A stretch of DNA of 64,000 nucleotides from Hydrangea macrophylla (lineage: Eukaryota; Streptophyta; Magnoliopsida; Cornales; Hydrangeaceae). The stretch covers positions 76,265,045 through 76,329,044 of the forward strand of contig CM066985.1 in the NCBI GenBank assembly GCA_033977485.1. Reading direction: 5' to 3'. Below the pieces are notes generated by a model. It was not told where the DNA came from. It was given only the letters and a program-made list of their open reading frames with translations, and ran no database searches. Position 1 is the stretch's first letter, and every line of letters starts with the position of its first letter. This document shows positions 27,060 through 37,705 of the stretch, one piece after another. A program made the position numbers and the translations under genes.

Positions 27060-29810
27060 GCGGGATCTAACGGAATGCATAATGGATTCACGGTTCAAAA
27101 AAAATGTGAAAAATGACTCTTTAGTCACTCTGGCTTTAAAACGTAGTTTTGGGGCTTTTGAGTAGCGAATCGGTAAACCGCTTAACCAAACACCACGAAA
27201 CCTTACATGCACCTCAAACATGCATAAATAAAGTTGTGGGAACTAACGGAATGCATAACAGATTCACGCTTTACAAAAAATTCAAAAAAATGACACTTTA
27301 GTCACTTAGGCTTGAAAAAACGTAGTTTTGTGGCTTTTGAGTAGCGAATCGATAAACCGCATAACCAAACACCACGAAACCTTACACGCACCTCAAACAT
27401 TCCTAAATAAACTTGTGGGAACTAACGGAATGCATAACGGTTTCACGCTTTACAAAAAATGCAAAAAAATGACTCTTTAGTCACTTAGGCTTGAAAAAAC
27501 GTAGTTTTGGGGGTTTTGAGTAGCAAATCGATAAACCGCATTACCAAACACTACAAAACCTTACACGTACCTCAAACATGCCTAAATAAACTTGCGAGAA
27601 CTAACGGAATGCATAACGGATTCACGGTTTACAAAAAATGCGAAAAAATGACTCTTTTAGTCACTTAGGCTTGAAAAAACGTAGTTTTAGGGGTTTTGAC
27701 TAGCGAATCGGTAAATCGCTTAACCAAACACCAAAAAACAATACATGCACCTCAAACATGCCTAAATAAACTTCTGGGAACTAACGGAATGCATAACGAA
27801 TTCACGGTTCACAAAAAATGCGAAAAAATGAATCTTTAGTCACTTGGGCTTGAAAAAACGTAGTTTTGGGGCTTTTGAGTAGCGAATCGGTAAACCGCTC
27901 AACCAAAAACCACGAAACCTTACACACACCTCAAACATGCCTAAATAAAACTGCAGGAACTAACGGAATGCATAACGGATTCACAGTTTACAAAAATTGT
28001 GAAAAAATGACTCTTTTAGTCACATAGGCTTGAAAAAACGTAGTTTTGGGGATTTTGAGTAGCGAATCGGTAAACCGCTTAACCAAACACCACGAAACCT
28101 TAAACACACCTCAAACATGCCTAAATAAACTTGCGGGAACTAACGGAATGCATAACGAATTCACGGTTCACAAAAAATGTAAAAAAATGACTCTTTAGTC
28201 ACTTAGGCTTGAAAAAACGTAGTTTTGGGGCTTTTGAGTAGCGAAACGGTAAACCGCTTAACCAAACACCACGAAACCTTACATGCACCTCAAACATGCC
28301 TAAATAAACTTGTGGGAACTAACGGAATGCATATGCATAACCAAACACCACGAAACCTTACACGCACCTCAAACATGCCTAAATAAACTTGCGGGAACTA
28401 ACAGAATGAATAACGGATTCACGGTTTACAAAAAATGCGAAAAAATGACTCTTTTAGTTACTTAGGCTTGAAAAAACGTAGTTTTAGGGGTTTTGAGTAG
28501 CGAATCGGTAAATCGCTTAACCAAACACCACGAAACCTTACATGCACCTCAAACATGCCTAAATAAACTTGCGGGAACTAACGGAATGCATAACGGATTC
28601 ACGGTTCACAAAAAATGCGAAAAATGACACTTTAGTCACTTAGGCTTGAAAAAACGTAGTTTTGGGGCTTTTGAGTAGCGAATCGGTAAACCGCTTAACC
28701 AAATGCCATGAAACATTACACGCACCTCAAACATGCCGAAATAAACTTGTGGGAACTAACAAAATTCATAACGGATTCACACTGTACAAAAAATGCAAAA
28801 AAATGACTCTTTTAGTCACTTAGGCTTGAAAAAACGTAGTTTTGGGGGTTTTGAGTAGCGAATCGGTAAACCGCTTAACCAAACACCACGAAACATTACA
28901 CACACCTCAAACATGCCTAAATAAACTTACTGAAACTAACGGAATGCATAACGGATTCACGCTTTACAGAAAATATGAAAAAATGACTCTTTAGTCACTT
29001 AGGCTTGAAAAAACGTAGTTTTGTGGGTTTTGAGTAGTCAATCGGTAAACCGCTTAGCCAAACACCACGAAACCATGCACACACCTCAAACATTCCTAAG
29101 TAAACTTGTGAGAACTAACGGAATGCATAACGGACTCACGCTTTACAAAAAATGCGAAAAAATGACTCTTTTAGTCACTTAGGCTTGAAAAAACGTAGTT
29201 TTGGGGCTTTTGAGTAGCGAATCGGTAAACCGCTTAACCAAAAGCCACGAAACCTTACACGCACCTCAAACATGCCTAAATAAACTTGCGAGTACTAACA
29301 GAATGCATAACGGATTCACGATTCACAAAAAATTCAAAAAATAACTCTTTAGTCACTTAGGCGTTAAAAAACGTAGTTTTGGGGCTTTTGAGTATCAAAT
29401 CGATAAACCGCATAACCAAACACCCCGAAACTTTACACACACCTCAAACATGCCTAAATAAACTTCCGAGAACTAACGGAATGCATACCGGATTCACGGT
29501 ATACAAAAAATGCGAAAAAATGACTCTTTTAGTCACTTAGGCTTGAAAAAACGTAGTTTTAGGGGTTTTGAGTAGCAAATCGGTAAACCGCTTAACCAAA
29601 CACCATAAAATCGCACCTCAAACATGTCCAAATAAACTTGCGGGATCTAACAGAATTTATAACGAATTCACGGTTCACAAAAAATGTGAAAAACTGACTC
29701 TTTAGTCACTCAGGCTTTAAAACGTAGTTTTGGGGCTTTTGAGAAGCGAATCGGTAAACCGCTTAACCAAACACCACAAAACCGCACCTCAAACATGCCT
29801 AAATAAACTT
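27060..29810. repeat. 2751 bp HOR, copy 2
   Basis: Second copy, same length as copy 1, with the truncated monomer at 28329. Position 28140 (CTAAC) corresponds to the site where the retrotransposon landed in the third copy, which allows the phase across the insertion to be checked. Confidence 0.83.
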
Positions 29811-31416
29811 GCGGGATCTAACGGAATGCATAATGGATTCACGGTTCACAAAAAATGTGAATAATGACTCTTTAATCACTCAGGCTTTAAAACGTAGTTT
29901 TGGGGCTTTTGAGTAGCGAATCGGTAAACCGCTTAACCAAACACCACGAAACCTTACAAGCACCTCAAACATCCATAAATAAACTTGTGGGAACTAACCG
30001 AATGCATAACAGATTCACGCTTTATAAAAAATTCAAAAAAATGACACTTTAGTCACTTAGGCTTGAAAAAACGTAGTTTTGTGGCTTTTGAGTAGCGAAT
30101 CGATAAACCGCATAACCAAACACCACGAAACCTTACACGCACCTCAAACATGCCTAAATAAACTTGTGGGAACTAACGGAATGCATAACGATTTTACGCT
30201 TTACAAAAAATGCAAAAAAATGACTCTTTAGTCACTTAGGCTTGAAAAAACGTAGTTTTGGGGGTTTTGAGTAGCCAATCGGTAAACCGCTTAGCCAAAC
30301 ACCACGAAACCATGCACACACCTCAAACATTCCTAAGTAAACATGTGAGAACTAACGGAATGCATAACAGATTCACGGTGTACAAAAAATGCGAAAAAAT
30401 GACTCTTTTAGTCCCTTAGGCTTGAAAAAAATGTAGTTTTAGGGGTTTTGAGTAGCGAATCGGTAAACCGCTTAACCAAACACCATAAAACCGCATCTCA
30501 AACATGCCTAAATAAATTTGCGGGATCTAACGGAATGCATAACGAATTCACGGTTCACAAAAAATGTGAAAAAATGACTCTTTAGTCACTCAGGCTTTAA
30601 AACGTAGTTTTGGGGCTTTTGAGTAGCGAATCGGTAAACCGCTTAACCAAACACCACAAAACCGCACCTCAAACATGCCTAAATAAACTTGCGGGATCTA
30701 ACGGAATGCATAATGGATTCACGGTTCACAAAAAATGTGAAAAATGACTCTTTAGTCACTCAGGCTTTAAAACGTAGTTTTGGGGCTTTTGAGTAGCGAA
30801 TCGGTAAACCGCTTAACCAAACACCACAAAACCTTACATGCACCTCAAACATGTATAAATAAACTTGTGGGAACTAACGGAATGCATAACAGATTCACGC
30901 TTTACAAAAAATTCAAAAAAATGACACTTTAGTCACTTAAGCTTGAAAAAACGTAGTTTTGTGGCTTTTGAGTAGCGAATCCATAAACCGCATAACCAAA
31001 CACCACGAAACCTTACACGCACCTCAAACATGCCTAATTAAAATTGTGGGAACTAACGGAATGCATAACGGTTTCACGCTTTACAAAAAATGCAAAAAAA
31101 TGACTCTTTAGTCACTTAGGCTTGAAAAAACGTAGTTTTGGGGGTTTTGAGTAGCAAATCGATAAACCGCATTACCAAACACTACAAAACCTTACAGGTA
31201 CCTCAAACATGCCTAAATAAACTTGCGGGAACTAACGAAATGCATAACGGATTCAAGGTTTACAAAAATTGCGAAAAAATGACTCTTTTAGTCACATACG
31301 CTTGAAAAAACGTAGTTTTGGGGGTTTTGAGTAGCGAATCGGTAAACCTCTTAACCAAACACCATAAAACCTTACACACAACACAAACATGCCAAAATAA
31401 ACTTGCGGGAACTAAC
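29811..31416. repeat. 2751 bp HOR, copy 3, left part (split by retrotransposon)
   Basis: The third copy starts in phase at 29811. Its anchor reappears at 30691, 880 bp on, so a five-monomer duplication occurred here. Two monomers present in copy 2 (about 27.63-27.99 kb) are missing near 31.25 kb. The last monomers before the insertion, with AAAATTGCG and CACATACGC, match those just before 28140 in copy 2. The copy resumes at 41646. Confidence 0.75.
31412..31416. repeat. Target-site duplication, left (CTAAC)
   Basis: CTAAC directly precedes the left LTR and is repeated directly after the right LTR at 41646-41650. Five base pairs is the usual staggered-cut size for Ty3/gypsy integrases. In an unbroken monomer the site reads CTAACGGAATGC, so removing the element and one CTAAC restores a normal monomer. 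Confidence 0.97.
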
Positions 31417-32189
31417 TGTCACGCCCCGAAGTACCAAAAATAGGGAAAAAAAAAATTTCCTTTATGGGTTCGTAGACACGTGACTGGTTGTGAGTGTCAC
31501 CTGATTGTCCAAACATGCTTATAACAATAATGTGATATAGGAAAGTGACTAAGTTCAGTGGAAGCAGAAATTTAAAACATCCAAGTCTTACATCAGTAGT
31601 ATATTACAGGCCAAAAAGATATCCAAAAGATACATATTACAAGACCAGCTAAACTATTACATTACTAACATAATAATAACAGAACTACAACAAAAGAAAA
31701 GCTCCAAAGCCTTCAACTGGCAAAACCGTAGCCTTCCTCGTAGTAGTCTTCACCAGCATAGTCTTCAGTAGTAAAGTCAGCATCTTGATAGCAGTCGGCT
31801 CCGTCTGGACCTGCAAAGGCTGGACGTGGAAGGTCCAGCGGCATGAAAAGCCGTTAGCGGTTAAGCTAAGTGAGGGTCCCCTTAAGGTCACCACCACTTT
31901 AGGTACGTTATTCTTCATCTCTCTTATTTCTCGAAACCATATCTCATTCATCATTTCTTATTCTCGATACTATGCCTTGTTCGTCTTTTCTCATTCTCAA
32001 AACCATGTCTTATTTAAACCCAATCATTCCCTTTGAAACTTAACCCAGAACTGAATTGAGCAATGACATTGACTGAAAGAAGACTTAACTCCAAACGCAT
32101 TTACTGGTCAAGAAAGAACAACACTCAACAATGAATAGTTAACTGTCGCCCAACTGGCACTCAAACTGTCGCCCAAATGGCATAAGTGT

Positions 32190-32480
32190 GCGGGACATTA
32201 ACAATCTCTTGGTCGAACACGTCATGCCGATCCTCAGGTCGCCCGCACGTTACCGAACACGTCATGCCGATCCTCAGACCAAGGGTACGGGAAATTAATA
32301 ATCACTTGGACGAACACGTCATGCCGATCCTCAGGTCACCCGTACATAACCGAACACGTCATGCCGATCCTCAGTCCAAGGGTGCGGAAAAATAATCAAC
32401 CACTTGATCGAACACGTCACGACTATCCTCAGGTCATCCGCACTTGACCGAACACGTCATGCCGATCCTCAGATCAAGGA
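32190..32480 (-). repeat. Tandem repeats in 3' LTR, six ACACGTCATGCCGATCC boxes
   Basis: A box of about 24 bp containing ACACGTCATGCCGATCC starts at 32214, 32254, 32311, 32351, 32409 and 32449. The spacings of 40 and 57-58 bp alternate, so the real unit is a pair of boxes about 97-98 bp long, present three times. The fifth box is altered (CACGACTATCC). The short linkers between boxes carry complementary-looking ends (CTTGGTCG and CAGACCAAG), giving local dyads. The same block is at 39289-39579 in the other LTR. Confidence 0.9.
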
Positions 32481-33167
32481 ACAAAACATAACTCACCAAT
32501 CGACACCATGGAATTACCGAAAGACCAATTTACAAGAAATATCCAAACACGACACGAAAGTTCACGAATCAACTTTGACCGGTAGTCACACGACTAGAAA
32601 CGAGGCTCAATGTCCCTTATTCGCATTAAATCTGTTATCGAAGGTTTTATCATTATTTTACGCGTTCGCACGTTTCGTAGTTTAGTTCATTAATATCATC
32701 CATTTATAACCGTTAATATTTCGCTATACGTCCGACATTCCGTTTTCCTCTCAATATAATTACGATGGAAACTTTCCCGATCATTTATCAACGCAATAAT
32801 CGTGCCATATAATATATTTATAGTTTGGGTATGAACTTTCCAACGGTCATTAAACTACATTCACGTACCTTATGCATTTATAATCATGGATTTAATACCA
32901 ATAAAACATATAGATGAAACCCATAACATACTCATCTACGCGATAGCACTACCATAGCACAATATTTTTATAACAACACAGGTACCGGAAAACTAGCATC
33001 AACAATCAACACCATGCATAACAAAATATCATACAAAAAGCTACACAATCTGCCAGGATACATTTTCACTGTGTTGACTGAATTAACATGATTTATTTGG
33101 GCATGATAAATTACTTTGTAGATCAAACTCAAAACTAAAACATTGTAGATAATAGGAATATCTTCAT

Positions 33168-33846
33168 GTACAAAAAAATCTAGCTTCAATAACATTTTTG
33201 AGCTACTCAAACAATTTATTTAACAAGACATTTCTTATATCTCGGACTGTTCTGTCCCAGATTTATAGTACTGTATTGTACGTAACTTTCACCTATTAAG
33301 GAGGGGTTTTTAGACTGAGATATAGAAGGGTTATTTGTAGATCTATGAGTTAGCTTTCACCACAAAAAAACCTAGCTTAATTCTCATTTTTGAACTGCAC
33401 AAAACATTCATTTTACTAAACTATGTTCTGCTGAGAGTTTCAGTTTCTCAGATTTATATCACTGCGTTTTACATGCATTTCACCCATGAAGGAGTGATTT
33501 CTAGACTGAGCTACAGAAGGATTATTTGTAGATAAATGAGTTATCTTTTACCACAAAAAAACCTAGCTTAATTCGGATTTTGGAGCTCCTCAAAACATCA
33601 ATTTTACTAAACTATGTTTTGCTGGAAGTTTCTGTTTTCTCAGGTTTATAACACTGCGTTGTACATGCATTTCACCCATGAAGGAGTGATTTCTAGACTG
33701 AGCTATAGAAGAGTTATTTGTAGATATATGAGTTAGCTTTTACCACAAAAAAACCTAGCTTAATTCGGATTTGTGAGCTACACAAAACATCCATTTTGCT
33801 AAACTACATTCTGCTGAGAGTTTCAGTTTCTCAGATTTATGGATTT
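33168..33846 (-). repeat. Tandem repeats in 3' LTR, ~191 bp period
   Basis: AAGGAG with TAGACTGAG starts units at 33298, 33489 and 33681, giving periods of 191 and 192 bp. A partial, more diverged unit lies upstream from about 33168 (CTAGCTTCAATAACATTTTTG). Each unit contains CACAAAAAAACCTAGCTTAA, TTTACTAAACTA or a variant, and CACCCATG at its end. The copy in the other LTR is at 40267-40945. Confidence 0.88.
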
Positions 33847-34163
33847 GTTTTGCATGTCATGGAATCTTCAACACAACAACATCAAACTTCTACTAAATAT
33901 TAGTACATATTATGGGTTCTAAATTGAGTTAGATTACTCACAAATTACTCACTATTTACTCACCAAAACTTGAAATTAAGCTTGATGTTGTTCTTGAGCT
34001 TGATGGAGCTTGAACTTCAACTTCAATGGTGTCACCTTCTTCTTCTCCTTGTTTTTCTTCCATATTTCCATGGGATTTAATACTCCCAGCTCTATTTCTT
34101 CACTTAGGTGTAGATCATGAAGACAAGAGTGTCAAATGTGTGTGTGTATGCATGTAGGTGTGC

Positions 34164-34170
34164 TTATATA
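34164..34170 (-). promoter_or_regulatory. TATA box of the LTR promoter (3' LTR copy)
   Basis: Reads TATATAA on the minus strand inside TCTATATAAGCACACC, about 380 bp into the LTR. Upstream in sense direction are two near-palindromes GGACATGTGTCC (34214-34225 and 34233-34244 on the plus strand), a perfect 7 bp hairpin CATGTGG-TTG-CCACATG (34255-34271), and several CACGTA/ACGTG boxes. In this LTR the promoter would fire outward into the left satellite arm. Confidence 0.6.
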
Positions 34171-34546
34171 GAAAATGCAAGTGCTAGGTGTCATATTGCA
34201 TGCTTGCATGCTAGGACATGTGTCCATGAAGTGGACATGTGTCCAAGAGGGTGGCATGTGGTTGCCACATGGTCGGCCATGTGGGCCCACCTCGGGTTGT
34301 GTGCCACTTCCTCAGTTTACGTGCAAAACTTCCTCGGTATGCGTGTCGGTCTCGAAGTACGTGCAAACTGGTATTATTTCTAATGTCCAGGTCCGGGTAC
34401 GGGACTAAGTTAAATCTTATTATGGTCGAGTCGGTATGGTTAATACAGGCTATATAGTAATAATACAACACGTCCATACCGTCACGTAATTAAAATAATA
34501 ATATAATAATATAGTGGGTCCAATACAGAAAATTGCAGGTGTTACA

Positions 34547-34558
34547 TCTTCCACCACC
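34547..34558 (-). promoter_or_regulatory. Polypurine tract
   Basis: The minus strand reads GGTGGTGGAAGA directly before the 3' LTR start TGTAACACC. It is the expected plus-strand primer for reverse transcription and fixes the element's orientation. Just upstream, TTCGAGGACGAAATCCTTTAA resembles the end of pol in related elements, the only trace of pol I see. Confidence 0.85.
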
Positions 34559-34866
34559 TATTAAAGGATTTCGTCCTCGAAATCTAGATTTTGCTAGGTC
34601 TTAGAAAGTACAAGGTACTAATAATATCTCAGATTTTAAGGTTATGAGGTTCCCACTATCTAACTAATCAGACCTCCAAAAAAAAAAATTTTTTATTTTT
34701 TTTCAAACGTCCAAACTTCTTTGCTAAAACAATGCCAAGTGAAATTCATAGTTCTGACATTGAATATGGCACCTTTGGTCTTTCGTTTTGTTCATTGCTG
34801 AGATTGATTTGGTGATCTGCAACTTCTCTTTCGGGATCTTCTTTGTGGTGGAACCTTGTTCTGAGT

Positions 34867-35130
34867 TTATCGTTTCGGACAATCTTTGCGTACACGTCCA
34901 GTCTTTCCACAATTGAAGCACTGCGCCTATCAACTTGTGAGCTGTTTCGGTGCTTTGCATTCTTTGAAGTGATGTCCAGATATTCCGCAGCTGTCGCGGA
35001 TATCACGTTGCTTTGGATGTGTCTGAATAGCAGTCTGATTAACTTTACTTTCATTATTTCTTTTGCCTCTTGTGCTGAATTTTGATGTATCCAGAATTTT
35101 CCTCAATGATTGTGGACTGCATTCGAGTAG
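34867..35130 (-). pseudogene. Decayed gag nucleocapsid with two damaged zinc knuckles
   Basis: Translating the minus strand from 35130 gives a basic, Lys/Arg/Asn-rich stretch followed by two CCHC knuckles in one frame. The first reads R-D-S-C-GISG-H-HFKE-C (34998-34957): its first cysteine is arginine (CGC at 34996-34998, one transition from TGC). The second reads C-FN-C-GKTG-R-VRKD-C (34920-34879): its histidine is arginine (CGT at 34894-34896). Stops TGA (34930-34932) and TAG (34927-34929) separate them, TAA (34867-34869) follows, and TAA at 35131-35133 precedes. The spacing CX2CX4HX4C and the -FNCGKTG- core are typical of Ty3/gypsy gag, which packages element RNA. As it stands it cannot make a working protein. 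It lies only about 320 bp before the 3' LTR, where an intact element would have several kilobases of pol. Confidence 0.8.
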
Positions 35131-35133
35131 TTA

Positions 35134-37705
35134 TTCGGGATACTGGTTTATTTCTTCTGCATCTTTAATCGGGCAAGATTCTTACCTCTCAGCTTCTTGA
35201 TGCTTGAGAAGTCTAGTTGGTCTCACGATTGTCTTCTATAACTTGTAGGGGTCGTGGCGTCCTTTTAAGCGTGTTATTGTGATTGAGTTCCTTTGAGTGT
35301 CGTAATGAAATCGTCGTGGAGTTTTGGCATCGTAGGTGATGACACAAGTCATTAAGCAATTTCTCCATGCATTAATTAATGCCAAGCATATAAGTTGTTA
35401 CTGGTAATTGGAGTAGGATTGAATTCACTTGTAAGGAGTTGAATTCATAACAAAATGAATACTTATTATGTACTGAGTTAGAAACGAAGAGGTACATGAT
35501 CAATCACTTGTATGATCACAAGGTATAGAATGAGTATCTGAGAATAACCATTAGATGATTACTATAGGACAATCATAGTAATGCAATGACTATAGGCGCA
35601 AGGCCTCCCAGGTAGGACATAAGAATTCCTTGTCTCATGAGCCAATAATTTAGGTGAAGCCTTAATGATAAAAGTCAAGGTTAACAATAAAAAGAATTTG
35701 TGAAATGAAAGGAAATGAAGACTAATTTATAAAAGGGTGCAATATGCTTGAGTTCCTTAGGTGAACAAATACAAAGAGATCCTTTGCAATAATGTCAAGG
35801 GATACGCACTTGTGAAAGTTGGTCAAACGGTTGACAGTCCAAACGATTTACAAAAATTAATTTAACAGATCATAAGTCCAAATGACTTACAATGATTGGT
35901 TTATAAATGAATTATTGGAATCAATTTTCATGGTGATAAGTCCAAAGAGGTGACTTATAGCATTAGAAAGCAAATGAATTCACAATTGGATTTATCACTG
36001 ATTAGAATGATCCAAAATCTTGTTAAGTGAAATCAGAGAGGACATCGAATAACTGTCAATTAGTGAAACAATAAAGGACATCCCAAGGTTCATCATAAGG
36101 ATAATTGATCTACCGCAACCAAGGGTAGAAAATAGTGGGTTTACTCAAAAGGAGTTAAATCGGAAAGATGAATATAATTACTCAGCCTTACATGGTTTTA
36201 ATTTATAACGTGTGTAGGGTCAGAGATGCATTTCTTCAGCGTGTTGATGGAACATCGATGTTGTATAGGACCTATGCGATCTGATCATTGGCTTAAAGGT
36301 GGAATACAGTACTCATCTTCACTAATGTTCACGGTGTGAGTCGTTCGTTGTGATTAAACATGGTCGATGTCAGCAGTCTATGAGGTCGTTCGATTTGTTG
36401 AAGGTATGTTCTATTCTTGTGTCTTCCATCGCCTCGGGTTAAGTCAATATCTCATGTGCTCCTTGTAGTAGGGTTGACCTTGGTAGTGTAGCAGGTTGTG
36501 GCTTGAGTGGTCAAAAAAAAACGATTCTGAATGGACGATATGGAGGTGTCTAAATAACTCGTTTCCATAGTCACTTGTGCTTGTGCCGTCAGCGGTCTTC
36601 CATAAGCCTTGTATCAGTCTTCCAAATACACTGGTGGGATCGATCTCCATAGGTATTATGTTGCTTAGCCTTCTGGACTGGTCCTCAGTTGTTTGAGATG
36701 ATTCATCCATTGCAGAGATCGAGAAAATTCTTCTATTCCTATGTATGAGTTCGTGTCTATAAGGTTTCTATCATACCTTATGCGAAGCAATCATAGCATG
36801 TTACATCTCACATTATAGTTATCATCATTATCCCAGTAACTAGAATACGATGATTGAAACAATTGAATAGATTGATCCAAAATGAAGCTGAATTTGAAAA
36901 GGCATATGAATTCTCACAGATAGAAGTACAATAGTAGAATGATGTGATCAATTCAAGAATAAAATGTAAATCTAACAATAATAGGATGACCGATTACTAT
37001 GGAAGTAATCGTAGCATCTCAAGATTTGTAAGAAATGAAAGTAACTGATGGCATAAGGCCTTCAACGAATGAAATCAGAATTAGGTATTTCGTAAGTGAA
37101 ATAGTCCAAACGAAACCCTACTGATAAAGAATAAGGTACCACCTAAGAGAGACAATAAGAGGTCAAGATGTACAGAGAGTAAAACATTTTTGAGTTCCTA
37201 ACAAAAACAAGAATAGAGAACTCATTTAGAATTATTTCAAATGAAATGAACTTGTAAGAATTTGTTCAAGGGATAATAAGTCAAAAAGAATGACTTTGCA
37301 GTATTAGTAATCAAATTTATTTAGAATAATTTCAAAGACAGTGAGCTTTCAAGATTTAAGTTCAAAGAATAATAAGTCAAAAGAATGACTTTCCAGTACT
37401 AGTGATCGAACTTGTTCTCAAAAGAATTTGTCAAAAATCGGATGATCAAGGTACATACTCAAGAATTGTTGACTGGGGCATTTAAAAAAAATCAAGGAAA
37501 TGAATTACTTATCAAGGAGTGTATCACAATAATTATTGACGGTAATCGAAGCCACTTTACAAAATATATATGTACCATTTTCAGCAGAAATGGCCATTAG
37601 AATAGAAGGCATCGATTTACTCAAAAGGAGTGGAATGAGCAGAAAGGATGTAACTGCTTACTATGGTACTCCCTTACCATATCTAAGGTAAAGTCTGCCT
37701 TTCTT
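35134..37705 (-). other. Non-coding, AT-rich interior with an old internal duplication
   Basis: No convincing coding region is present. Two stretches, about 35.56-36.19 kb and 36.99-37.67 kb, look like diverged copies of one block. Matching landmarks in the same order are GATTACTAT with AATC(A/G)TAG (35561/36992), (C/T)AAGGCCT (35605/37060), GAGTTCCT (35750/37192) and TTTACTCAAAAGGAGT (36138/37618). Offsets grow from about 1.43 to 1.48 kb. Small dyads AAGTC...GACTT occur twice in each copy. One 88-codon frame at 36444-36710 has no recognisable motif. The gag capsid region expected here in a full element is not identifiable. Confidence 0.55.
35874..35956. repeat. Pair of AAGTC...GACTT dyads
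   Basis: AAGTC and GACTT face each other at 35874-35888 and again at 35938-35956, with loops of 5 and 9 bases. A second pair with AAGTCA...TGACTT is at 37278-37296 and 37374-37391. The four copies are embedded in loosely similar AT-rich sequence, so they look like an old short tandem repeat inside the duplicated block. Confidence 0.5.

Larger units (their letters stand above)
1..31416. repeat. Tandem satellite array, ~179 bp monomer (left arm)
   Basis: Head-to-tail copies of a monomer of 177-181 bp fill the whole stretch. Landmarks recurring once per monomer, in order, are CGTAGTTTTGGGG, GAGTAGCGAATCGGTAAACC, GCTTAACCAAACACC, CCTCAAACATGCCTAAATAA, ACTAACGGAATGCATAACGG, ATTCACGG and TGACTCTTTTAGTCAC. 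Every monomer I read has the same orientation. Several subtypes alternate: one with CTCAGGCTTTAAAACG and GGGATCTAAC, one with GAATCTTTAGTCACTTGGGC, and one with AAAATTGCG and CACATAGGC. Length varies mainly through CTTTAG versus CTTTTAG and A-run length. The size and arrangement are those of plant centromeric or pericentromeric satellites; placing it at a centromere is inference. I see no genes in it. Short open frames in the array are by-products of the period and repeat with it. Confidence 0.97.
31417..34546 (-). repeat. 3' LTR (3130 bp)
   Basis: A direct repeat of 38516-41645 at a constant offset of 7099, with no length difference. Reading both copies I count about five substitutions: near 32350 (C, T in the other copy), 32434 (T/G), 32869 (C/G), 33320 (A/C) and 33555 (A/C). 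In sense orientation U3 is the first ~400 bp (34546 downward) with a TATA box at 34164-34170. The remaining ~2.7 kb is R-U5 and holds two internal tandem-repeat blocks. Open frames inside are short, unrelated to known proteins and partly built from the tandem repeats, so I call none of them genes. Confidence 0.96.

Noticed and set aside
1..31416. CRISPR array
   Set aside because: The regular spacing looks superficially similar, but there are no unique spacers between short repeats. The whole 179 bp is repeated, and the retrotransposon is eukaryotic.
31685..31954. An 89-codon minus-strand frame in U5 of the LTR (also at 38784-39053)
   Set aside because: It is open but has no recognisable domain, lies in the LTR and overlaps an equally long frame on the other strand. 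I do not support it as a gene.
32186..32685. Two frames rich in HADPQ/RTRHADPQ-like repeats in the LTR
   Set aside because: They are translations of the ACACGTCATGCCGATCC tandem boxes, on the strand opposite to element transcription. The same frames recur in the other LTR.
34211..34477. Overlapping frames of 70-90 codons in U3 on both strands (also at 41310-41576)
   Set aside because: Several mutually overlapping frames in a GC-richer promoter region, duplicated in both LTRs, with no domain content.
36444..36710. An 88-codon minus-strand frame in the retrotransposon interior
   Set aside because: It is in sense orientation, but no gag or pol motif is visible, and the surrounding frame is full of stops. 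It could be a scrap of gag capsid, but I cannot show it.
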